Source: JAVBSC01 sp031547305
Lineage (GTDB): Bacteria; Desulfobacterota; Desulfovibrionia; Desulfovibrionales; Desulfovibrionaceae
NCBI GenBank assembly: GCA_031547305.1
Contig: JAVBSC010000074.1
Location: 1 to 22,223, forward strand
Reading direction: 5' to 3'
Length of the DNA: 22,223 nucleotides
Shown here: in pieces, positions 13,611 through 19,488 of the stretch
Layout of the letters: each line of letters opens with the position of its first letter
How positions within the stretch are numbered: the stretch's first letter is position 1
Translations under genes and position numbers: made by a program
Notes under the pieces: model-generated
Database searches by the model: none
The model's input: the letters and a program-made list of their open reading frames with translations, nothing else
Told to the model about the DNA's origin: nothing

Positions 13611-14918
13611 TTAGACATCCTCCAACTCGCGGTTTGTCGTATTGAGAAACGGCGAGGCCAAAGCTATGGCCGCGCAGCCGAGATAGCCGCAGGAATAAAT
13701 GGCTATCGCCTTCAAGCCGAAATTACCCAGCAGCATCGGCGCAAGGATAAGATTCAGAGCCACAGCCAGACGGGTCACGGCCTGCGCGATGCCGGAACCC
13801 AGGGCGCGCAGTTCGGTGGGAAAAGCTTCGGAACTCCAGACCCAGGCGAGCACGCCGGGGCCGAACCAGGTCAGCATTGAGTACAGCACGAAGAACAGCA
13901 ACAGCATGGCGGAACTGCTGGAACCTAAAAAGGCTATGCCCATGCCCGCCAGAAAAACCGCCAGACAGGTCCAGATGCCCATGCGCCGCCGGTCCACCTT
14001 GTCAATGATCAGGGAGCCGATGAATACCGCCGCCATGCCGATGATAAAACCGGCCAGGGAAAACTCCAGGGCTCTGCCCGTGCCAAGGCCCGTGCTGGCC
14101 AGCACCATGGGGCCGGCAATGGTGGCCACGGCCCCGGCAAAACTGTTAAGGGCGAAGAACCCGGTTACGGCCAGCAGACGGCGCAATGCCTTGCCGGTTA
14201 ACAGATTGCGGTACTCTCGCTTGGGAGTTGCGACATTGGCCGGGGGTTCTGGAATCCCCAGCGCGGCGAATATCTCGCCGGCTTTTTCCTCTTGGCCGTG
14301 GGCTCGCAGCCAGCGTGGGGATTCCGGCAGAACCTGGCGGGCCACCAGCACGATAAACGCGGGAACCGCCGCCAGGCCAAAGAGCCAGCGCCAGGTGTCA
14401 AGGCCTTTCAGGGGGGCGACGATCATGGCCAGCAAAACGCTGGCTATGGCCCCGCTGAGCCACATGAGGTTCGGCAGGGAGCCGGCCATTCTGCCGCGCC
14501 GCGCGCTGGGGGCTATTTCCGCCAGAAAGCTGTGCGAGGTGGGGATGTCCATGCCCACGGCCACGCCTATGGCAAAACGGGCTATGATCAATTGCCAGTA
14601 ATTCGTCACGAAAGCGGAAGCGATGGAAGCCACGACAAAAAAAAGCAGGTTTATTACAAAAATGATCTTGCGCCCCAGGCGGTCGGAAAGATCCCCGAAC
14701 ACCACCAGGCCGAAGGCCGTGCCGATGAAAGCCACAGCGGCCAGCCAACCTTTTTCAGACCCGGTCAGGCCCATTTGCGGGCCGATGAACAAAAGCGCCG
14801 CGCCCATAACCAGCAGGTCATACCCGTCTATAAATTCTCCGAAAGCCACCAGTCTGGGGGCCCATTTCCGGATGTAATTCACTGAGCCCGGCGAAATAGC
14901 CATAGTTGCTGACGACAT
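13611..14918 (-). CDS. MFS transporter, sugar/sugar-acid porter type
   Basis: 435 aa with about 12 hydrophobic segments. Family motifs: GDLSDRLGRK (75-84) in the loop between TM2 and TM3, PESPRWL (198-204) before the central loop as in the sugar porter family, and a short cytoplasmic linker around 205-235. D31 and D34 in FIDGYD of TM1 resemble proton-coupling positions seen in several MFS acid and sugar symporters. Role inferred from neighbours: proton-driven uptake of the sugar or sugar acid degraded by this locus. The ATG at 14918 has GGAGG 4 bases upstream. A near-consensus promoter (TTGTAG, 17 bases, TATAAT) ends only 12 bases before the ATG. It follows the SDR gene on the same strand after a 102-bp gap. 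Confidence 0.9.
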   Translation of the reverse strand: MSSATMAISPGSVNYIRKWAPRLVAFGEFIDGYDLLVMGAALLFIGPQMGLTGSEKGWLAAVAFIGTAFGLVVFGDLSDRLGRKIIFVINLLFFVVASIASAFVTNYWQLIIARFAIGVAVGMDIPTSHSFLAEIAPSARRGRMAGSLPNLMWLSGAIASVLLAMIVAPLKGLDTWRWLFGLAAVPAFIVLVARQVLPESPRWLRAHGQEEKAGEIFAALGIPEPPANVATPKREYRNLLTGKALRRLLAVTGFFALNSFAGAVATIAGPMVLASTGLGTGRALEFSLAGFIIGMAAVFIGSLIIDKVDRRRMGIWTCLAVFLAGMGIAFLGSSSSAMLLLFFVLYSMLTWFGPGVLAWVWSSEAFPTELRALGSGIAQAVTRLAVALNLILAPMLLGNFGLKAIAIYSCGYLGCAAIALASPFLNTTNRELEDV

Positions 14919-14930
14919 AAATCCTCCAAT

Positions 14931-14959
14931 ATTATAACGGTTTATCCAAGTCGCTACAA
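14931..14959 (-). promoter_or_regulatory. Possible promoter of the MFS gene
   Basis: Minus strand: TTGTAG (14959-14954), 17-base spacer, TATAAT (14936-14931). The hexamers are good, but the expected transcription start falls on the ribosome binding site (14927-14923), leaving almost no leader. Either transcripts start a few bases late or early, or the real promoter is that of the SDR gene. Confidence 0.35.
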
Positions 14960-15020
14960 ATTCAGGCCGTAAAGGCGGACTTGGCCCGCCGTTAAGCGGA
15001 AAACTCAGGCGTAATTTGCC

Positions 15021-15830
15021 CTAAAGGCGAGCTCCGCCGTCCACCGGAATCTCCGCGCCGGTGATGAACCCAGCTTCTTCCGAGGCCAGCAGTCTGACCA
15101 GACAGGACACATCCTCAGGCCTGCCGGCGTGCAGCATCGGGTTATTGCCGCGCTCGATCCGCGCCCATTCCGCCGGATCTTTCCTGCGCCAGGCGTTGCG
15201 CGGCGTGGCGATGAGACCTGGGGAAACCGTGTTCAGGGTGATTCCGTCCGGCGCGTGTTTTTTCGCCAGGTTTTTGATCAAATTGTGCATGGCGGACTTT
15301 GTGGCCGCATAAGCCGCCAAATCCGGCTCCGGGCGCTCCTGGTTGAGGCTGCCTATGAAGATGACCCTCCCCCAGCCTGAAGCGGACATTCCCGGCAAAA
15401 GCGTCTGGAGCGTTTCAACGGACGACTCAAAATTAATACGCATATGTTGTTGCAGCGTGGCTATGGCCAACTCGCCAAAGGCCTCCCGGATCTGAATGGA
15501 GGCGCACAGCACCAGGATATCCACGTTTCCCAAAGCCTCCAGGGCCGTCCGCGCAAGCCTGGTCCCGCTGCCTGGTTCGCCAAGGTCCATATCCAGCTCG
15601 GCCACCAGCGGCGAATAAGAGCGCAATTCATCCGCAAGTTCCCTCAAGGCCCCGGCGTGCCCGGCCCTGGCATCCGCCCGGCCGGAGCTGTGCAGCGCTA
15701 TTTTAGCGCCCCCGGCGGCCAGTTCGCGGGCTATCGCGCTCCCTATGCCAAGGCTGCCGCCTGTAATCAGCGCTCCCGGCGTTTTTGACGGCCACAGCCG
15801 GTTTTCCCTGTCTCTGTTATTTTTTTGCAT
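15021..15830 (-). CDS. SDR-family sugar dehydrogenase
   Basis: 269 aa from the ATG at 15830, chosen for AGGTAGG about 6 bases upstream; the frame also has an ATG at 15863 with no such site. Short-chain dehydrogenase/reductase: cofactor motif TGGSLGIG (23-30), catalytic Ser at about 161 (IGSLNQ), Tyr174 and Lys178 in YAATK, and the C-terminal GAEIPVDGG typical of classical SDRs. Role inferred from context: NAD(P)-dependent oxidation of an aldose (galactose or similar) to the lactone that the divergently encoded SMP-30 enzyme would hydrolyse. Alternatively it could act on a uronate or keto acid. It is the first minus-strand gene after the divergent control region, so it probably shares regulation with the SMP-30 gene. 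Confidence 0.87.
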   Translation of the reverse strand: MQKNNRDRENRLWPSKTPGALITGGSLGIGSAIARELAAGGAKIALHSSGRADARAGHAGALRELADELRSYSPLVAELDMDLGEPGSGTRLARTALEALGNVDILVLCASIQIREAFGELAIATLQQHMRINFESSVETLQTLLPGMSASGWGRVIFIGSLNQERPEPDLAAYAATKSAMHNLIKNLAKKHAPDGITLNTVSPGLIATPRNAWRRKDPAEWARIERGNNPMLHAGRPEDVSCLVRLLASEEAGFITGAEIPVDGGARL

Positions 15831-15860
15831 TTCGTACCTACCTGGGTGGACAGATAAAGG

Positions 15861-15888
15861 CATTTATGGGATATCAACAGCCAGTCAA
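15861..15888 (-). promoter_or_regulatory. Possible promoter of the SDR gene
   Basis: Minus strand TTGACT (15888-15883), 16-base spacer, TAAATG (15866-15861), ending about 31 bases before the SDR ATG. The -35 hexamer forms the outer edge of the palindrome described separately at 15883-15916. Confidence 0.45.
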
Positions 15889-15916
15889 GCAAATTTGATC
15901 AAAAATTAATTTGACT
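15883..15916. promoter_or_regulatory. Candidate regulator operator in the divergent SDR / SMP-30 control region
   Basis: Imperfect inverted repeat: AGTCAAGCAAATT (15883-15895) versus AATTAATTTGACT (15904-15916) agree at 10 of 13 positions around an 8-base centre containing TGATCA. Each outer arm is TTGACT on the outward-reading strand, so it supplies a -35 hexamer in both directions. A regulator bound here would block both genes at once. The two GntR/FCD proteins of the locus are the obvious candidates. The plus-strand -10 element is not clear. Confidence 0.55.
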
Positions 15917-15993
15917 GCGGTATTTTGTCTATGTTTTTTCAAAAAAAATAACATTTATGATCTTAAACTGAAAATTACAGCGAGTTACCAACA

Positions 15994-16878
15994 ATGTTTG
16001 AAAAAAATGCCGAAGTCGTTTGCGCGACGGAAGATATCCTTGGCGAGTCTCCCGCCTGGAGCAGCGGACGCGATGTTCTTTATTGGGTGGATATACGCCG
16101 GGGGATTTTGCACGAATTTTCCCCGTCCTCCGGCGTTTACGCGCGGCACGATCTGGGGCCCGCGCTTCTGGCCGGCGTTGTTCCGGCCAAAGACGGCCGC
16201 CTGCTGCTGGGCCGCGCGCGCGGCCTGGAATTATGCTCCGGGGCGGACCCGAAACACACTGAACAAATCGCCGGGCTGGATTTCATGCCCCCACAGAACA
16301 GGGTCAACGAGATGAAGGCCGACCCCGCGGGGCGGCTCTGGTTCGGCTCCATGTGGGATTTTGGACAGGGATGCTCCGGGGCGCTTTACCGGCTTGAAGC
16401 GGGCGGCGGTCCGGCACTGATCCGCGATAATGTGACCATCCCGAATTCCCTGGCGTTTTCCCCGGACGGAAAATGGATTTATTTCGCGGATACGAAACTC
16501 GAAGCCGTTGAGGGAGCACCGTATGATCCTGGTACCGGAGAGGTGGGAAAATGGCGGATGCTGATTCCGCCCCAAGCCGCTCCCGGCCGTCCGGACGGCG
16601 TGGCCGTGGATTCTGAAGGCTGTCTGTGGAGCGCCCGTTTCGCCGGAAGCGGCGTCACCCGCTTCAGCCCGGACGGGCGCGTTCTGGGGCAAATCCGCCT
16701 GCCATCAAGCCAGCCGACCTCCTGCTGCTTTGGCGGCTCCAGGCTGGACACCCTTTACATCACCACCGCCAGGCAAAAACTCTCGCCTGGGCAGCTGAAG
16801 CTGGAACCTCTGGCCGGGGCGCTTTTCGCGGTCGTTCCCGGCGTCACCGGGCTCCCGGCGGCTGAAGCGGCGCTCTGA
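15994..16878 (+). CDS. SMP-30/gluconolactonase family sugar lactonase
   Basis: 294 aa, the usual size for the six-bladed beta-propeller lactonases related to regucalcin. Metal-site residues are E18 (ILGESPAW), N151 (IPNSLAFSPDG) and D201 (GRPDGVAVD), with the substrate-contact stretch NRVNEMKAD (102-110). Role inferred: hydrolysis of the aldonolactone made by the SDR enzyme to the free aldonate, which then enters the dehydratase, DgoK and DgoA steps. No signal peptide, so cytoplasmic. The ATG at 15994 has only a weak upstream GCGAG. It is transcribed away from the rest of the locus across a 163-bp AT-rich control region. The last ~15 residues are Ala/Pro-rich and not typical of the fold. Confidence 0.88.
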   Translation: MFEKNAEVVCATEDILGESPAWSSGRDVLYWVDIRRGILHEFSPSSGVYARHDLGPALLAGVVPAKDGRLLLGRARGLELCSGADPKHTEQIAGLDFMPPQNRVNEMKADPAGRLWFGSMWDFGQGCSGALYRLEAGGGPALIRDNVTIPNSLAFSPDGKWIYFADTKLEAVEGAPYDPGTGEVGKWRMLIPPQAAPGRPDGVAVDSEGCLWSARFAGSGVTRFSPDGRVLGQIRLPSSQPTSCCFGGSRLDTLYITTARQKLSPGQLKLEPLAGALFAVVPGVTGLPAAEAAL

Positions 16879-16911
16879 CTTCGTTAAGGCGTTTCAACTT
16901 TGAAATGCCGC

Positions 16912-16939
16912 GCCAGGGCGGGCGTTATCCCGCCCTGGC
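16912..16939. repeat. GC-rich hairpin, copy 2
   Basis: Stem GCCAGGGCGGG (16912-16922) / CCCGCCCTGGC (16929-16939) with loop CGTTAT. The stem is identical to the one at 13518-13545, and the base before it also matches. It lies 33 bases past the lactonase stop and is not followed by a T-tract on either strand. Together the two copies sit just beyond the 3' ends of the MFS gene and the lactonase gene. Confidence 0.75.
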
Positions 16940-17012
16940 CGTTGCGCGGGCGGGTCTGGTTGTAAAAGGCGTCCAGCCGCCGCAGAGCGGCAAAGCCGGG
17001 GTTGCCCGTTTT

Positions 17013-17729
17013 CTATTTCCTCGCCGCCACCACCCGCCAGTGGGCGTGAATGTCGTGGAGCGGGGCGATCAGGTCTGTTTCTTCCACGTGAATGAGCGAG
17101 GCGATGTCCCATTCGGCGGCGGGCAGAACGCGCTCCACGTCGGACAGGCTGTACACGAAGACTCTGCCGGTGCCCAGCAGTCCGCCCTGGGTTATGTTGC
17201 CCCGGTAGCCGCCGAAGCGCCTTTGGGCGGCCTGCTGATCGGCTGAAGTGTTCAGGCCGGATTTGGCGGAAGTATGGCGGTCGCTGTAGGGGGTAAACAG
17301 GAATTTGCCGCCGGGCTTCAGGGCTCGGCGGATTTCCCGCACGGCTTTTTGGCAGTCATGGATGTCCGCGTAAGAGAGCGCGCCCCGGTCCATGGCCAGA
17401 TCAAAGGCTGAGTCGCCGAAGGGCAGGGGGTGAAAGTCGCCGACGCGCAGGTCCGCCTTGAGTCCGGCCTTGGCGAAGCGCGCTTTGGCCGAGTCTATGG
17501 CCGAGGCGCTGATGTCTATGCCGGCCACGCAGAAGCCCTGCTGGGCGGCAAAGAACAGGTTGGGCGCCGTGCCGCAGCCGGTTTCCAGAATATGCACGTC
17601 GCGGCGCTCGCGGTCACGCGGCCGGTTGCGGAATATAAAGGCCACGCAGGCGTCCCAGGGCGCGTGTTCCATGTGCCCGGCGGCGTATTTGTCTTCCCAT
17701 AGCGCGGCGTTGTGTTCGGCTGTGCTCAT
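17013..17729 (-). CDS. Class I SAM-dependent methyltransferase
   Basis: 238 aa from the ATG at 17729, which has a strong AGGAGG 6 bases upstream. The frame is open to 17927, but the extension lacks a ribosome binding site and is low-complexity and basic. Motif I is ILETGCGTAPN (47-57), followed by the acidic residue after strand 2 in GIDIS (D72) and the post-I stretch VGDFHPLPFGDSAFDLAMDRGALSY (97-121). This is the Methyltransf_11/25 type for small molecules; the WEDKYAAG start resembles thiol or metalloid methyltransferases and related enzymes, but no substrate can be assigned. It is convergent with the lactonase gene and divergent from the membrane-protein/HD-domain pair. No functional link to either neighbour is evident. 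Confidence 0.85.
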   Translation of the reverse strand: MSTAEHNAALWEDKYAAGHMEHAPWDACVAFIFRNRPRDRERRDVHILETGCGTAPNLFFAAQQGFCVAGIDISASAIDSAKARFAKAGLKADLRVGDFHPLPFGDSAFDLAMDRGALSYADIHDCQKAVREIRRALKPGGKFLFTPYSDRHTSAKSGLNTSADQQAAQRRFGGYRGNITQGGLLGTGRVFVYSLSDVERVLPAAEWDIASLIHVEETDLIAPLHDIHAHWRVVAARK

Positions 17730-17972
17730 CTGTCGCCTCCTGTGGCGGCTGGTGTTGGGGGTTGCTTTAAAATGCCGTGTCAGGCTGTGGATAAAGGCGC
17801 CTTTCTCCGGGCTCGGCGGTCCGTGAGGCTTCGCAAACAGCCTAAAAGATTTTCCATAACAAGGGAAGCCCGCGTCGGCGTCCTGGTTTTTCGCCGCCAT
17901 AACCCGCGTCAGCTTCAATATTGCCAAGCGGCTTGGGTAATGCTAGCCTTTGATTTTTTGCGGAGCCTGATG

Positions 17973-18290
17973 ATGCGTTTTTTCAGATTTCCGATCCTGC
18001 TGGCGCTTCCGGCGCTTTTTTCAAGCGTTAAAACCGCGCTGGCGGCCGCGCCGTCCCGGTCTTTTTCGCAGATTGTCCGGGATCCTGAGGCTTTCTGGCA
18101 TTTTTTAAGCACCACCGCCTTGCGCGCTTTTTTAATTCTGCTGTTTTTTGGCGGCATCGCCCTGTTTTTACGCATCCTTTACGGCCCCAAAGGGATTTTT
18201 CGGGATCCGAAATGGGATGAGTGGAACGCTGAGGCCAGGCGGGAAAAACCGGATGATCCAGCGGGAAAGGAAGACAGGAATGGAGATTGA
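17973..18290 (+). CDS. Small membrane protein with signal peptide, unknown function
   Basis: 105 aa from the second of two adjacent ATGs; GGAG lies 7 bases before 17973 (4 bases before the alternative at 17970). The N-terminus RFFRFPILLALPALFSSVKTALAAAPS is a convincing Sec signal peptide with cleavage near ALA at 22-24. A single transmembrane helix covers about 49-66 (ALRAFLILLFFGGIALFL), followed by a charged C-terminal tail (PKWDEWNAEARREKPDDPAGKEDRNGD). The mature protein would have a short periplasmic part, one helix and a cytoplasmic tail. I do not recognise the family. Its last 11 bases overlap the start of the HD-domain gene, so the two are probably coupled and may function together. 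The frame also extends upstream to 17712, but without a ribosome binding site. Confidence 0.7.
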   Translation: MRFFRFPILLALPALFSSVKTALAAAPSRSFSQIVRDPEAFWHFLSTTALRAFLILLFFGGIALFLRILYGPKGIFRDPKWDEWNAEARREKPDDPAGKEDRNGD

Positions 18291-19080
18291 GGCGGCCGCG
18301 CGCTTTGAAGCCGGCCTGGAGTCGCGCAAGGCGCGTTTTCTGGATTACGCGGCCACGTTTTTTAACGGCACGTCGGACGATCCCATGCTGCGTCTGAAGA
18401 TCGAGCACAGCCTGAAAGTGCTGGAGAACGCCCGTTACCTGGGCGCGGAAGAGGGCGTTTTCACAGAGGATTCCTTTGCCGGCCAAAGCCTGCTCCTGGC
18501 CGCCCTGTACCATGACATCGGCCGCTTTGAGCAGTTCACCCGCTTTCATACCTTCAGCGACGCGCATTCGCTCAACCACGGCCGCCTGAGTTGCGTCATC
18601 CTTAAAAAACTCGGGATTCTGGACGACTTGCCGCAAAAACAGCGCTTTGCCGTGCTTGGGGCGGTAATCCTGCACAACCGCTTCGCCCTGCCGGGCGGCC
18701 TGGCCGGGGAGTCGCGCGCCATTGCGGAAGGCGTGCGCGACGCGGACAAGCTGGACATCCTGCGGGTCATGCGGGCGGAACTGGGCCCCGGCGCGACGCC
18801 TGACCCGGCCGTGGTCCTGAACATGAAGGACGATCCGGCCGGGCACACCCCAAAGGTTCTGGCGGACGCGCTGGCCGGGCGGCCGGTTTTGTATTCCGAC
18901 ATGCGCTACGTTAACGACTTCCGCATTCTTCTGGGCGGCTGGCCGGCCGGGCTTTGTTTCGCGGCTTCCCGCCGCCTGCTTGCCCGAACCGGGCATATTG
19001 AAGCCATTTTGTCCGGCCTGCCGGATTCGCCCGCCCTGCGGGAATTCCGCGATCTGGCGCTGGCGCGGTTGCACGCCTGA
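18280..19080 (+). CDS. HD-domain phosphohydrolase
   Basis: 266 aa. The metal-dependent HD fold shows H43 (IEHSLKV), the H78-D79 doublet in ALYHDIGRFEQF, H132 in ILHNRFAL and D154 in VRDADKLDILR, in the right order for a single-domain HD hydrolase. Substrates in this superfamily range from nucleotides and (p)ppGpp to other phosphoesters; the RelA/SpoT-specific motif is not visible, so the substrate is open. The ATG at 18280 has AAGGA about 9 bases upstream, within the overlapping end of the membrane-protein gene. Longer upstream frames run inside that gene and are disfavoured. A 408-bp gene-free stretch follows, with the nearest convincing terminator at 19348. Confidence 0.87.
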   Translation: MEIEAAARFEAGLESRKARFLDYAATFFNGTSDDPMLRLKIEHSLKVLENARYLGAEEGVFTEDSFAGQSLLLAALYHDIGRFEQFTRFHTFSDAHSLNHGRLSCVILKKLGILDDLPQKQRFAVLGAVILHNRFALPGGLAGESRAIAEGVRDADKLDILRVMRAELGPGATPDPAVVLNMKDDPAGHTPKVLADALAGRPVLYSDMRYVNDFRILLGGWPAGLCFAASRRLLARTGHIEAILSGLPDSPALREFRDLALARLHA

Positions 19081-19196
19081 AAAGCGCTGAATTTGTCCCC
19101 CCGGCACGCGCCACGCTTCTTCCGTCAACGGCAAGGTCCGCCGGGCGGTATCTAAAAAATAAAGCCTTGGGCTTCTTACCAGGCGTTTAACAAAGG

Positions 19197-19214
19197 GCCC
19201 GGAATCATCCGGGC
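19197..19214. repeat. GCCCGGA hairpin, copy 1
   Basis: GCCCGGAATCATCCGGGC: 7-bp perfect stem with an ATCA loop, identical to 19348-19365. It is not followed by a T-run on the plus strand, so alone it is not a normal intrinsic terminator. Confidence 0.7.
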
Positions 19215-19347
19215 TCAGATTGATGACAAACCCCGCAAGGCCGGGCTTTGTAAAGGCACGCCCACTCCGGCGCTTCACGGCGGCAATGAATGCCGCCTGC
19301 GCCTGCGTGGCGGGCTGCTGCCAAAGAAGACTTTGTCAACAGCCTCG

Positions 19348-19377
19348 GCCCGGAATCATCCGGGCTTTTATATTTTT
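19348..19377 (+). terminator. Rho-independent terminator containing GCCCGGA hairpin, copy 2
   Basis: The same 18-nt hairpin (19348-19365) is followed by TTTTATATTTTT, giving a good intrinsic terminator on the plus strand. It would end transcripts from the HD-domain gene or from a short RNA made between 19081 and 19347, before the sensor gene. Confidence 0.75.
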
Positions 19378-19488
19378 CCCCGCAACGCTTCCGGGTGGTG
19401 TAATTATTCGAAAAACTTAATAATAGCCGCGCAGATCCACGTATACTATATGTACAATGCGCGAAAATATCAGGGCGCGGGGTAGTGT

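Larger units (their letters stand above)
19081..19488. other. Gene-free stretch with two identical hairpins
   Basis: No reading frame here has a plausible ribosome binding site and protein-like composition. It holds two copies of an 18-nt hairpin (19197-19214 and 19348-19365), a smaller imperfect hairpin around 19228-19251 (CAAA and CCCG arms), and an AT-rich end (about 19400-19475) leading into the sensor gene. TATACT at 19442-19447 could be a -10 element for that gene, but no matching -35 is convincing. A small RNA ending at the second hairpin is possible. Confidence 0.5.

Noticed and set aside
17730..17927. 66-residue N-terminal extension of the second methyltransferase
   Set aside because: AGGAGG is placed exactly before the ATG at 17729, and the extension is not like the family.
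18028..19278. 416-codon minus-strand open frame
   Set aside because: Antisense to the HD-domain gene, whose metal-ligand pattern and ribosome binding site are clear on the plus strand.
19220..19420. 66-codon plus-strand open frame in the gene-free stretch
   Set aside because: No ribosome binding site; it reads across the terminator hairpin and has no protein-like pattern.
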